DNA of 64,000 nt from Nitrospirota bacterium. GTDB taxonomy: Bacteria > JACPQY01. Below, piece by piece: positions 41,237 through 49,292 of this stretch (position 1 is the stretch's first letter; every line of letters begins with the position of its first letter). The stretch is from assembly GCA_016180645.1 (NCBI GenBank), contig JACPAV010000014.1, positions 1 to 64,000 on the forward strand. The letters run 5' to 3'. The notes beneath the pieces were generated by a model that searched no databases, was not told the origin of the DNA, and saw only the letters and a list, made by a program, of their open reading frames with translations. The position numbers and the translations under genes were made by a program.

Positions 41237-42799
41237 ATGCGACACCAAGTTGTGAGAACTAAGTTTCTAGCTGTCTTCATGGTTTCGCTCTCGGCCCTGA
41301 TCGTGGGCTGCGCGAAAGGGGGGCCCGATCCGGAGCGAACTCTGAATCTCCGCATGTATGACGCGCAAGTCCCAAAGGCCCTCGCCAAACTCCAACTGCG
41401 CGCCGTCACCTTCGGCGGGTTCCAGGATTTCAACACCGATGGCGAAGCGAAAATCAATCTCCCGGAAGGGCGTACGCAAGTCGGTGTCGTCGTCGAGCGG
41501 AAGACCGATCGTATGGTGCTCCTCTCCTACAGCTTCCCCGAATGGATCGAACGCGATGCCCTCCGTCCCTTCACCAGCCGGAACGACAAAGTCAAAGTCA
41601 ACGCCGAAAGCACCGCCCTCGCGCTCACCATGATCAACCCCCTGTTCTTCGGGACGACGATCGAGCAGAAGGCCGACATCGCGGAAAAAGCCGTGATCCT
41701 GCCCGAATTCAATGAACTTACCAGGCAAATCCGGAAGGCGTGGGATGACGATCCGACGAACGCCCTCGACTACAACCGCAATCCGCATCTTTTCTATCTG
41801 GCCCATGATGTGTCCGTCAGCGCCGCGAAGATGCTCGTCGATGAGCGCGTGCCTCAGAACGCCCCCCGCCGAGCCGCCTCCATCGACAAAGATGCCGCGT
41901 GGATCGAGCAAATCTCCGGCCTGAACGCCGTTTTCAAGAATCCGAAAATGATCTACTACGGCGCGGGCGTGTACACCCAGTCGGCCAGCGACAAGAATCC
42001 GACGGCCACCGTATTGGTGAACGACAAGGAGAAAGTCATCGATTTCAGCATCTGGCCCCCGAAGGTGGAAATCGCGGCGCCTCGCGAAACCCCCTACACG
42101 CTGCCGGGCCCCGGACTCTGGCGCGTGGGCATCTTCAAAGGCATGGACATCAACATGCCGCTCGAGGAGATGTGGGCCACTCCGCCCGCGCAGCTCGCCT
42201 TTATCGGCAACACCTGGCAGACAGTCATCATGATCATCAGCCTTGCGGGCGACACGGGCCTCGTGCCGGGCGCCGGCCAGGTCGGTTCCTTCATGCGAAG
42301 CATGATGGACTTTGACGACATCTACCCGATCTACCAGGCCATCCAGACGGGGGACCAAATGACGATCATCAACGCCTTCGTGAAGTTTTTCCAAGACCAC
42401 TGGACGGACATCGCCGGCTTCATCTTCAACTCCGTGAAGTCCAACGGCGGCGACACCCAGGCCGCGTCCAGCCTCCTGGGCAAAGTCGGCGAACTCGCCG
42501 GCATTGCCACAAGCCTGTTCAACGTGGTGAATGTCGAGGTCCCGTTCTTCTATGATCTGATCACGGCCCATCCGAAAGCCGTCTACCTCATGCAGGACGG
42601 CGTCGTCTCCAGCAGCCAGGTTCAGACCAGCTCCTGCGCGCAGGTGTACTACGGCGCCGTTCCAGTGGGCGGACTCAAAGACGCTGCCGTGTCCGTGGTG
42701 TTGCTCATCGCACCCCTCCTCATTGTCATCTATATCCGTCGGCAAGAACGAAAGGTGCGCCCCCGGCGCCCCGTATCCATTAGCCTCGACAGAGGCTAG
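41237..42799 (+). CDS. Lipoprotein with C-terminal membrane helix
   Basis: 520 residues, unrecognised. The signal peptide FLAVFMVSLSALIVGC gives a lipobox Cys. An N-terminal beta domain (TLNLRMYDAQVPKAL, then FGGFQDFNTDGEAKINLPEG, resembling a carboxypeptidase-regulatory fold) is followed by mixed regions and a hydrophobic segment near residues 325-345 (QTVIMIISLAGDTGLVPGAG). It ends with a strong helix (AAVSVVLLIAPLLIVIYI) and a basic tail, so both ends appear membrane-bound. GGAGGTGCAC before the ATG is a good Shine-Dalgarno; upstream open frame was excluded. It has its own promoter and terminator. Confidence 0.78.
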   Translation: MRHQVVRTKFLAVFMVSLSALIVGCAKGGPDPERTLNLRMYDAQVPKALAKLQLRAVTFGGFQDFNTDGEAKINLPEGRTQVGVVVERKTDRMVLLSYSFPEWIERDALRPFTSRNDKVKVNAESTALALTMINPLFFGTTIEQKADIAEKAVILPEFNELTRQIRKAWDDDPTNALDYNRNPHLFYLAHDVSVSAAKMLVDERVPQNAPRRAASIDKDAAWIEQISGLNAVFKNPKMIYYGAGVYTQSASDKNPTATVLVNDKEKVIDFSIWPPKVEIAAPRETPYTLPGPGLWRVGIFKGMDINMPLEEMWATPPAQLAFIGNTWQTVIMIISLAGDTGLVPGAGQVGSFMRSMMDFDDIYPIYQAIQTGDQMTIINAFVKFFQDHWTDIAGFIFNSVKSNGGDTQAASSLLGKVGELAGIATSLFNVVNVEVPFFYDLITAHPKAVYLMQDGVVSSSQVQTSSCAQVYYGAVPVGGLKDAAVSVVLLIAPLLIVIYIRRQERKVRPRRPVSISLDRG

Positions 42800-42817
42800 C
42801 TCCCCAGTACTCGCAGG

Positions 42818-42848
42818 GAGAGGCCCCGCTTCCGGGGCCCTCTTTTTT
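42818..42848 (+). terminator. Rho-independent terminator
   Basis: GAG-A-GGCCCCG / CGGGGCC-CTC stem with CTTC loop, then seven T. A second small palindrome TAGCCT-cgacag-AGGCTA spans the end of the preceding gene (42781-42798). Confidence 0.9.
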
Positions 42849-42864
42849 TGTGTAGCATAGCCGG

Positions 42865-43254
42865 GTGAATCCTCTTCCCCGCTCCGCACTGCTGTTCACT
42901 GTTCACTGTTTACTGTTCACTGCTTCGTGCGGCAGCGACAACCCCTGCGAGGGCAAGGCCGGCGGCCTTCCCGCCTTGAAGGTCATCAATCCGACGGATT
43001 GCGACTTGAACGTAACGGTAGAGCAGGGCCGGCTACTCTATGTTCCGGCGAAGGGCATCGGCTGCCAGGCGGATTTGGGATCTACTCCCCTGACAGGCGA
43101 TCACACCGTCCAGGCAACGAAGAACAAGACCGGCGAAGTGTGCGAGACCCAAAGTGTGGATTTCGGTTCGGCCCCCTCCGATCCGGCGGCCCAAGGCCGC
43201 GTCGTGACCTACCAGCCCTCGCTGGCAAGCTGTATTTGCGAAGTCCCGAAGTAG
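42865..43254 (+). CDS. Small lipoprotein; signal peptide encoded by heptanucleotide repeats
   Basis: 129 residues, unrecognised. The signal peptide ends LLFTASCGS, giving a lipobox Cys. The mature part is short, with six or seven Cys (NPCEG, PTDCDL, GIGCQAD, EVCETQ, SCICEV) that probably pair into disulfides. Its hydrophobic core is encoded by tandem CTGTTCA-type 7-mers (42892-42926). A change of one unit would shift the frame, so the gene could be phase-variable; this is inference. The start is GTG, with a TAGCAT box (42853-42858) six bases upstream and no Shine-Dalgarno. Confidence 0.68.
   Translation: MNPLPRSALLFTVHCLLFTASCGSDNPCEGKAGGLPALKVINPTDCDLNVTVEQGRLLYVPAKGIGCQADLGSTPLTGDHTVQATKNKTGEVCETQSVDFGSAPSDPAAQGRVVTYQPSLASCICEVPK
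42892..42926 (+). repeat. Heptanucleotide tandem repeat in a signal peptide
   Basis: Five consecutive 7-mers: CTGTTCA, CTGTTCA, CTGTTTA, CTGTTCA and the degenerate CTGCTTC. Seven is not a multiple of three, so slippage would break the reading frame of the lipoprotein. Confidence 0.75.
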
Positions 43255-43290
43255 CGGCGACTAGGCTCTGTTTGAAAACGCGATGGACCG

Positions 43291-43381
43291 GTAGCCGCAG
43301 GCTTCAGCCTGCGTCCGAAGACGCACCCTAAAGGCCATGTGACATGCCGTGCCATCCGTGGCACGGCGACATCTCATGGCC
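43291..43381. repeat. REP-like repeat plus nested double palindrome
   Basis: GGTAGCCGCAGGCTTCAGCCTGCG (43291 on) repeats the motif of 23859. It is followed by an outer stem GGCCATG (43333-43339) / CATGGCC (43375-43381) enclosing GCCGTGCC / GGCACGGC (43346-43353, 43360-43367). A similarly built element lies at 46546-46596. Confidence 0.65.
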
Positions 43382-43455
43382 CCATACCGTCCTCGGCATG
43401 GGGGTGCGACTACCCAGAGATGCGCCTTGGCAATGATGGGTTTTTCAAGCAGCGC

Positions 43456-44229
43456 CTACGCGCCGAGGGCCTGCTTGATGCGCGAGAGGGATTCCGGAAT
43501 GGCGTCCCGCTCCACGAGCTCCAGAGTGAGCAAGGGACGGCCCACCAGAGGCAAGTCTTCCTTCAAGATTTTTTCAAAGTCGATCTTCCCCCGGCCGAGC
43601 GGAAGGTGCTGGTCCTCGGTCCCGTCATTGTCGTGCAGGTGAAGCTCGATGATGTGGTCCTTCAGCGCGTCGAACCAATTCCGAACGGAAACCTTGGAAT
43701 AGAGGTTGGCATGCCCCACGTCGATGCAGATCCCCATGCTGTCGTCCTTCAGGAGTTCGAGCAATTTCTGGTGCAGCACGGGGGAGTCTTCGTAGACATT
43801 CTCCAGCGCAATCCGAATTCCGGCATTCTGCGCCGTTTCCGCCAGATGGGACCAGGTTTCGACGCTGTTTTGAAGCCACTCATCGGTGTGCCGGTGGTGT
43901 TGCTTCGGCTCGTAGCCCAGATGGCACACAACCGATCGAGCGCGTAACACCTCGGCCACCTCCAGCAGTTCTTCCAGCCGCTCCCGGGTCGCCGTCCGCA
44001 CCCGGCGGTCGAACGCGCCGGGGCTCAAGTCGCGGTAAGGAGCGTGAACGGTGACGTGAAGGGACTGGGGCAACTCGCGCGCGAGCTTTTCCACGTCCTT
44101 CATCTTCAGGGAATCGAGATCCTCCGCGTTGAGGCGAACTTCGGGTTGCACCGCGTGCGGAGTGAGGAATTCGAGATCCTGCCTCAGACGGCTGAAAGGT
44201 ATGTATGCGTGATACGAGTAGGGTTCCAT
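43456..44229 (-). CDS. Sugar phosphate isomerase/epimerase-like TIM barrel
   Basis: 257 residues of the xylose-isomerase-like/AP-endonuclease-2 TIM-barrel superfamily. Metal-ligand candidates are the His in HVTVHAPYRD, the His in SVVCHLGYEP, the Glu in IALENVYED, the Asp-x-x-His in CIDVGHANL and HLHDNDG, and the Glu in LLTLELV. This pattern fits sugar isomerases, inosose-type epimerases or endonuclease IV relatives; the substrate cannot be named. A TAATAT box lies 10 bases before the ATG. It is the last minus-strand gene of the block from the SPOR gene, 114 bases after the repeat protein. Confidence 0.82.
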   Translation of the reverse strand: MEPYSYHAYIPFSRLRQDLEFLTPHAVQPEVRLNAEDLDSLKMKDVEKLARELPQSLHVTVHAPYRDLSPGAFDRRVRTATRERLEELLEVAEVLRARSVVCHLGYEPKQHHRHTDEWLQNSVETWSHLAETAQNAGIRIALENVYEDSPVLHQKLLELLKDDSMGICIDVGHANLYSKVSVRNWFDALKDHIIELHLHDNDGTEDQHLPLGRGKIDFEKILKEDLPLVGRPLLTLELVERDAIPESLSRIKQALGA

Positions 44230-44343
44230 AGTGCGCGGGATATTACAGTGTTTATTTTCCCCCGTCCATGGGTTGACTCACTTTTCTGTTCGCCGTCAGT
44301 GCTTGGGAGTGGGTTTTCGGTCTGGGGTCGCGGCGCAGGGGGC

Positions 44344-45435
44344 CTATGACCCTTCCGATCGCCGTCCCCCCGCGTTCCGCGGAGGGGCTGAGGCGTTTTT
44401 CCTGAAGGCGCGCTTCTGTACGATCGTCTGCGCAGCGTGACTGACCGCGCCGGACACTTCCCTGCTCTTGGCCAACCGCTCGAGTTCGAGCAGGCTGCCG
44501 ATCCCTTCGAGAAACCGGAGGACCAGAAAATGCGGTGTCTTGGGATTCTTGACGAGGAGATTCCGCACACGCGCATCCTTGGACCAATCGGTATGCGTTC
44601 CGATTCGGCGCAGGATGTCCTGCGACACGTTTCGGAGCTGGCAGAACTGGACGACCTCATCCACCGTCAGCGCCGGATTGGACAACACGCCCATCGCAAC
44701 GTCCAGGAAACCATCCTGCACCAGGATGTATCGGACGAAACGATTCGCGATCGGCGCAAGGAGCACTCGCCGAGGTCCCTCCATGTCCTTGAGCAGAGAC
44801 CGGATGGCCGGGAGTTGGTCCTCCGGCGTGCCGGCGTCGATCAGTGCGCTTGGGAAGAAGGATGCGTCCGGTGCGCCCTCGGAAGGGAGCCGCGCGGGTG
44901 CGGTCGCCTCGGGGGCGGCCGGTTCGGGCAGGGGAGGCGCCGTCGGTGCGACGAGGCCGGGAATGTCTCCCTCAAGCTGGAGGAGAAGCCACTGGGGGGT
45001 CAGGGGATTCTTGCGAAGGGAATGAAAGATTTTCGGAGCGGCGCGGATGCGGTCGTGGCGCTCGGCGATGATGCGGAGGATGAGCGGATCTTCGCAGTAT
45101 TCTGAGAGGAAGCAGAGGGTGTCTTCCGGCATGGCCGGAAGAGCAACGAGTTTTCCGATGACGGCGCTTTCCTGCCGGTACTTCTGCGCCAGAAATCCGA
45201 TCAGCCCGGGATCGTCCACGTGTTCGCACGCCGCCACCACGAGATTCTTCGGGAAGGATTCCAAGGTCTCGAGGGCCGTCTCGCGCACGGCGTCCTCATC
45301 CGCCTGGGTCAGAACGTGGAGAACATACAGTTGTTCCGGCGGCGAGAGCGGGAGCAGGCGGCGCGCGGCCAGCATGCGCGTCGCGGTCGGGCTGTCGGCC
45401 GCAATCGCCTTGCGGGCGGCTTCGGAGAGAATCAC
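44344..45435 (-). CDS. Helical repeat protein (HEAT/LRV-like)
   Basis: 363 residues, no specific family recognised. The sequence is almost all helix pairs with recurring phrases such as NPLTPQWLLLQL, NPALTVDEVVQFC and NPKTPHFLVLRFLEG, the Asn-Pro-x-Thr pattern of leucine-rich-repeat-variant or HEAT-like solenoids. A Pro/Ala-rich linker (about 163-190) divides two solenoid halves. It is probably cytoplasmic and used for protein binding. A GTG start lies 18 bases after the SPOR gene, so the two are likely coupled. The C terminus is basic (KRAFRKNASAPPR). Confidence 0.75.
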   Translation of the reverse strand: MILSEAARKAIAADSPTATRMLAARRLLPLSPPEQLYVLHVLTQADEDAVRETALETLESFPKNLVVAACEHVDDPGLIGFLAQKYRQESAVIGKLVALPAMPEDTLCFLSEYCEDPLILRIIAERHDRIRAAPKIFHSLRKNPLTPQWLLLQLEGDIPGLVAPTAPPLPEPAAPEATAPARLPSEGAPDASFFPSALIDAGTPEDQLPAIRSLLKDMEGPRRVLLAPIANRFVRYILVQDGFLDVAMGVLSNPALTVDEVVQFCQLRNVSQDILRRIGTHTDWSKDARVRNLLVKNPKTPHFLVLRFLEGIGSLLELERLAKSREVSGAVSHAAQTIVQKRAFRKNASAPPRNAGGRRSEGS

Positions 45436-45453
45436 AAGAGGAAAGTGGACCGG

Positions 45454-46389
45454 CTACTCTTCGAGAATCTTGGGCTCGTACCCTTTCTCCTTGAGCTTGC
45501 CGACGAGTCTTTGTGCCTGTGGCCGCGTAAGATGATCCACCCGCACGACGCGAACCTGCTTGGCCCCTTCCTCCTTGCGAATGTTGCTGGGCAGGCCCAG
45601 CGAGCGCACTTTCTTGACGCGGCGGTCCAACAGGCCCTGATCGCTGACGGCCTCAAACGTGATGAGATAAAGGATGCTTTCATCCTTCCTGCGGAACGTT
45701 CGGAGGGACATCTCGGTGGGCTTGAATCCGTGCTCCGGAAGATTCCGGAACACCAGCTCGGCGTCCTCGCGCTCCGGGAACGGACCGATCCTCAATTCAT
45801 ACGAGGTCCCTCCGGAATTCTTCCGGGTGACCAACGGCTCGTACCCGATCCGCCGAATTTCCCGGAGGGCGCGCTGGTAGTACGTTTGGCTCGCATAGCT
45901 GCCGATCTGAACGCTGAGGTCGCCTGCAGGCATTCGGACCGGCTTGGGCGCGCTCGGCCCCAAGCCACCACGAGATTCGGAGCGCGTCCGCGCTGTGCCC
46001 TCACCCGGCCTCCGGCCACCCTCTCCCGCTTGCGGGATAGGGATGGGGTGAGGGGTATCGGGGCGGTTTTCATATGCGCTCTCGATGTTGTCTTCACTGG
46101 AGGGCAGCAGAAGGTCTGAGGGGCCCGGTGTTTGGTTGGGGGGAGGGGCCACCGCCACCTCCCCGGGAAGTTCGGGGCGTTCCAGAAAGGAGGCCACGTT
46201 CCGGTACACGAAGAAAGCACCGAGCGCGATTCCCCCGAGGAGAACCATCAGAATAGGGAGGGGCGTGATGCGGACCACGCGTTCGCGAGGCGGCGAGAAA
46301 TCCCGGCGCGCGGGCGCGGGAGAGCCGATGGCATCGGAAACGAGGTCTTCGAGGAGTTTGTCTTCGTCGCCTTCCGGATCGTCCGGCAT
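45454..46389 (-). CDS. SPOR-domain membrane protein with translated repeat
   Basis: About 311 residues. An acidic cytoplasmic N terminus and one membrane helix (LPILMVLLGGIALGAFFVY) put the C-terminal SPOR domain in the periplasm. That domain (about 158-232; LSVQIGSYASQTYYQRAL, LRIGPFPEREDAEL) binds denuded peptidoglycan at division sites in known cases; a second related region may follow. Residues about 112-130 (PHPIPIPQAGEGGRR) are read through a palindromic repeat. The ATG at 46389 has AAGGAAAG immediately upstream and is preferred to one 21 bases earlier. Confidence 0.83.
   Translation of the reverse strand: MPDDPEGDEDKLLEDLVSDAIGSPAPARRDFSPPRERVVRITPLPILMVLLGGIALGAFFVYRNVASFLERPELPGEVAVAPPPNQTPGPSDLLLPSSEDNIESAYENRPDTPHPIPIPQAGEGGRRPGEGTARTRSESRGGLGPSAPKPVRMPAGDLSVQIGSYASQTYYQRALREIRRIGYEPLVTRKNSGGTSYELRIGPFPEREDAELVFRNLPEHGFKPTEMSLRTFRRKDESILYLITFEAVSDQGLLDRRVKKVRSLGLPSNIRKEEGAKQVRVVRVDHLTRPQAQRLVGKLKEKGYEPKILEE
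45998..46053. repeat. Translated palindromic repeat in SPOR gene
   Basis: Arms CCCTCACCC (45998-46006) and GGGGTGAGGG (46044-46053) enclose smaller palindromes including CCCGCTTGCGGG. Read in frame it encodes a P-I-P-I-P-x-A-G-E-G peptide in a linker of the protein. It is the same class as the repeat at 12507. Confidence 0.65.
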
Positions 46390-46505
46390 CTTTCCTTGAT
46401 AGTACGGCAACTCCGAAATTGCAATCGAGGTCCAACACCTGGTTCCGCTTCTCCGGTAGCCGAACCCTTTACGGGTGCGTCTTTCCGCGCCCGCGTGTTT
46501 CCGTC

Positions 46506-46596
46506 ATTCCCGCGAAAGCGGGAATCCCGTGCCCAGGAAGGTACGGGACCATGCAATGTCGCCGCGCCAGGGATGGCGCGGCATGGGCCATGGTCC
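46506..46596. repeat. dRS3-like and nested palindromes
   Basis: ATTCCCGCGAAAGCGGGAAT (46506-46525) has the ATTCCC-N8-GGGAAT form of the Neisseria dRS3 repeat, a form also found widely in other genomes. Next is GGACCATG (46546-46553) / CATGGTCC (46589-46596) around GCCGCGCC / GGCGCGGC. GGTAGCCG at about 46456 belongs to the REP-like family. Confidence 0.65.
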
Positions 46597-46616
46597 AGAT
46601 TCCTTCTGACCGACTC

Positions 46617-47813
46617 CTACCGCGGAAGTACCCTGCACACGAGCACCTTGAGGTACTGCGACTCGGGCATGGACAGGAGCACGGGATGGTCGGGGGCCTG
46701 ATTCAGCGTGGCCAGGACTTGGAGACTCACGTTCGCGCGCACAGCGGCCTCTTGGAGGACTTCTTGGAAGGTGTCGGCAAAAATGTGGTGCGAGCAGGAG
46801 GCCGTAATAACGATGCCTCCGGATTCCACGAGAGCCAGAGCTTCCGCATTGAGGCGGAGGTAGGCCTTTTTCGCGCCGGGAACTTCTTTTCGCGAGTGGG
46901 CGAAGGAGGGGGGGTCCACCACCACCCGGTCGAACTTCCGCTCCTCCCCACGCAGGCGAGCGAGAGTCTCAAACACGTCGTCTTTGATGAATTCGCAACG
47001 CTCCTGCACGCCATTGATCTCGGCATTTTTCCGGGCACGTTCAAGGGCGCGATCAGAGGCATCGATGCCGAGCACGTTTGCGGCGCCCGATTTCGCGGCC
47101 CGGATGGCGAATGCCCCCTCACAGCAAAAGAGATCGAGCACCCTTGTCCCCTGCGAGGTTCCCGCGAGGAAGGCTCGTGCTTCACGCTGGTCGTAAAAGA
47201 ATCCCGTCTTCTGACCCTCCAGGAGATCCACCTCGAACTCAGCCTCACCTTCCCGGATGAGCCGGACCGCGGGTCCGCGGCCTGCAAGAATGCCTTTCCG
47301 GCGCGGGAGGCCTTCCGCGTCGCGGAGCGAGGAGTCGTTCCTCTCAACGACGAGTTCCGGATGGAAAAGCTCCTCCAAGGCTGAAAGGATTTCCGGCGTG
47401 TGCCGGTCCATGCCGGCGGACACGGCTTGAAGGGAATAGGCTTCGCCGTAGCGATCGATGATCAGCCCCGGGAGGCCATCCGATTCGCCGTGTACGAGGC
47501 GATAGAACGGGTTCCCAGGGAGCAGGGCTTCGCGCAATCCTGCCGCCCCTCGGAGGCGATCGCGAAGAATCACATCGAAGGCCGCACCGCCATCCAGAGA
47601 AAGGATCCGAAGCGCAATGAGCGAGTGGGGGTGATAGAAAGCCGTGGCCGCGGGATGGCCCGAGGCGTCCGCGATCCGCACAATCGTCCCCGCCGCGAGC
47701 GGGGGATCGGGATGCTTGAGCTCATTCGAGTAAATCCAGGGATAGCCCTCCCGGGCATGTCGCAACGCGCGCGCGGAGACGGCCACAAGCGGAAGATCAG
47801 GTGCTGGACCCAT
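46617..47813 (-). CDS. rlmI: RlmI-type 23S rRNA methyltransferase
   Basis: About 398 residues. It methylates C5 of a cytosine in 23S rRNA (C1962 in E. coli). The N-terminal PUA-like region (RALRHAREGYPWIYSNEL) and HGESDGLPGLIIDRYG are typical. The Rossmann methyltransferase has VLDLFCCEGAFAIRAAKSGA for SAM binding, FDRVVVDPPSFAHSRKE with the motif IV PPSF, and TASCSHHI containing the catalytic Cys. Start is the ATG at 47813; a TACAAT box lies nine bases upstream and no Shine-Dalgarno is seen. The very long upstream open frame is a shadow of the divergent gene. Confidence 0.92.
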   Translation of the reverse strand: MGPAPDLPLVAVSARALRHAREGYPWIYSNELKHPDPPLAAGTIVRIADASGHPAATAFYHPHSLIALRILSLDGGAAFDVILRDRLRGAAGLREALLPGNPFYRLVHGESDGLPGLIIDRYGEAYSLQAVSAGMDRHTPEILSALEELFHPELVVERNDSSLRDAEGLPRRKGILAGRGPAVRLIREGEAEFEVDLLEGQKTGFFYDQREARAFLAGTSQGTRVLDLFCCEGAFAIRAAKSGAANVLGIDASDRALERARKNAEINGVQERCEFIKDDVFETLARLRGEERKFDRVVVDPPSFAHSRKEVPGAKKAYLRLNAEALALVESGGIVITASCSHHIFADTFQEVLQEAAVRANVSLQVLATLNQAPDHPVLLSMPESQYLKVLVCRVLPR

Positions 47814-47843
47814 GCAGGCGCCATTGTACCGTGAATCTCGCGT

Positions 47844-47872
47844 TTGTAACGATGTGGGGTGGCGGGTATACT
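47844..47872 (+). promoter_or_regulatory. Promoter of thioredoxin-fold fusion gene
   Basis: TTGTAA (47844-47849), 17-base spacer, TATACT (47867-47872), 10 bases to the ATG at 47883. It overlaps the divergent TACAAT box of rlmI, so the two promoters share about 60 bases. Confidence 0.55.
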
Positions 47873-47882
47873 GTGCCCTCCA

Positions 47883-49292
47883 ATGAAAAAATGGATTCTG
47901 CTGATGGGCGTGGCCGCCGCCGCTGCGGCCGTCTGGGTGATGTGGAAGCCCCTCTTTCGGGGCATGGGCAAAGGGCCTGTGGCGGAGGCGTATCTCGACT
48001 TTCAGGATATGTCCTCGCGCGATTTCTATGGCCGCGCGTTCAAGCCCCTGAAGGGGAAATACGGCAAAGACGTTTCCTTTGAAGTCGTTCCGTTCCCCAT
48101 GCCCCTCCATCCGCGGTCGCGTCGGGCGGGCGTGGCCATTGAATGCGCCCAGGAACTGGGGAAGGCGGATGTCTTTATCGATGCTCTCCTCGAGTTTTTT
48201 TCGTTTACGGAGAGCGAACTGGTCCGCGCCGCCAAGAAAGCGCAACTCCCCATCGAAACATTTTCGAAGTGCCTGGCCAAAGCCCGACGCGAAGAAAACC
48301 TGGCGAAAAAGCTGGAGGGGTATCGCAAATCGGGCATCGTCAATGTGCCGACGTTCGTCCTTGGGGACGAACGAATCACGGGGAGCCAGCCGGTCGAGGT
48401 GTACGAGCGGGCGGTGCTGAAAGTTCTCGGAAAGCCCGTTGAAGAGCTCAAGACGTACGGAGTGAAAATCGTCTACGATCCGTCGTGCGACGTCTGCGAG
48501 CACACCGCCTACATGCGAGCCCTGAAAGAGAATTTCTATCCGAGTTTGGAGTCTCAGGACGTTGACTGCTCGTCGGACGAGGGCCGGGCGCTGATGGAGT
48601 CGGCCAAGTCGAGGGCCGTTCCCCTCTACGTATTTGAAAAGGGCATCGAGGCGATCACCTCGTTCCCGCAGATCCGTCCGATTTTCGGCGACATGGCGGA
48701 GGGCTTTTACATACGCCCGGACGCCTACCGATTCACCATGCGCGTACTCGATTCTCCGAATCTGACGGGCCTCCCGGAGAAGGGGAGTCCCAAGGCGAAA
48801 GTCAGGGTGATCGAGTTCATGGATTTCCACTGCCCCCACTGCGGGCAGTTCGCGCAGAATCAGTTGCCGATTCTCGTTGAGAAGTTCGTGAAGCCGGGAA
48901 TCGCCCGGTGGTCGGTGGCCGTCTACCCGCTTGGCGCAGAGAGCGTGCCCGTGGCGCAGGCCGCGTACTGCGCGGGCGAGCAGGGGAAGTTCTGGGAGTA
49001 CCACGACCAACTGTTCAAAAGCCAAACGCATCGGCACGGGCGGGAAGATCTCCTCAAGGTTGCCACGGAGATCAAGCTGGGCATGGAGCCGTTCAAGAAA
49101 TGCCTGGATAGCCCCGCCATGCGGGAGAAAGTCCAGAAGATCTCCAAGGCCGCCGCCGAGCTGGGTGTAAACTCGACACCAACGTTTTTTGTGGGCGATC
49201 TGAGGATCAAGGGGGGCCAGTCCGTACCGGTCTTCGAGGAAGCGATCCAGCAGAAGTTGAAGGACAAGGGACCGGCCTGCAGGAAATCATGA
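47883..49292 (+). CDS. Three thioredoxin-fold domains in one exported protein (DsbA-like fusion)
   Basis: 469 residues. An N-terminal helix (WILLMGVAAAAAAVWVM) exports or anchors it. Domain 1 (about 34-180) follows DsbA, including the cis-Pro loop VNVPTFVLG, but the CxxC is replaced by a DMSSRDFYG segment, so it is redox-dead. Domain 2 (about 192-262) is glutaredoxin-sized with C202 and C205 (PSCDVCEH) and ends before a PLYVF strand. Domain 3 (about 300-465) is a DsbA/DsbG-like oxidoreductase with C317-P-H-C320 and cis-Pro VNSTPTFFVGD. The next gene, overlapping by ATGA, encodes a DsbB-like protein that would reoxidise it. It probably introduces or shuffles disulfides in the many Cys-rich lipoproteins encoded nearby. 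Confidence 0.85.
   Translation: MKKWILLMGVAAAAAAVWVMWKPLFRGMGKGPVAEAYLDFQDMSSRDFYGRAFKPLKGKYGKDVSFEVVPFPMPLHPRSRRAGVAIECAQELGKADVFIDALLEFFSFTESELVRAAKKAQLPIETFSKCLAKARREENLAKKLEGYRKSGIVNVPTFVLGDERITGSQPVEVYERAVLKVLGKPVEELKTYGVKIVYDPSCDVCEHTAYMRALKENFYPSLESQDVDCSSDEGRALMESAKSRAVPLYVFEKGIEAITSFPQIRPIFGDMAEGFYIRPDAYRFTMRVLDSPNLTGLPEKGSPKAKVRVIEFMDFHCPHCGQFAQNQLPILVEKFVKPGIARWSVAVYPLGAESVPVAQAAYCAGEQGKFWEYHDQLFKSQTHRHGREDLLKVATEIKLGMEPFKKCLDSPAMREKVQKISKAAAELGVNSTPTFFVGDLRIKGGQSVPVFEEAIQQKLKDKGPACRKS

Noticed and set aside
47814-49037. Upstream extension of rlmI on the minus strand
   Set aside because: Open frame only because it is opposite the thioredoxin-fold gene; RlmI proteins begin near 47813.
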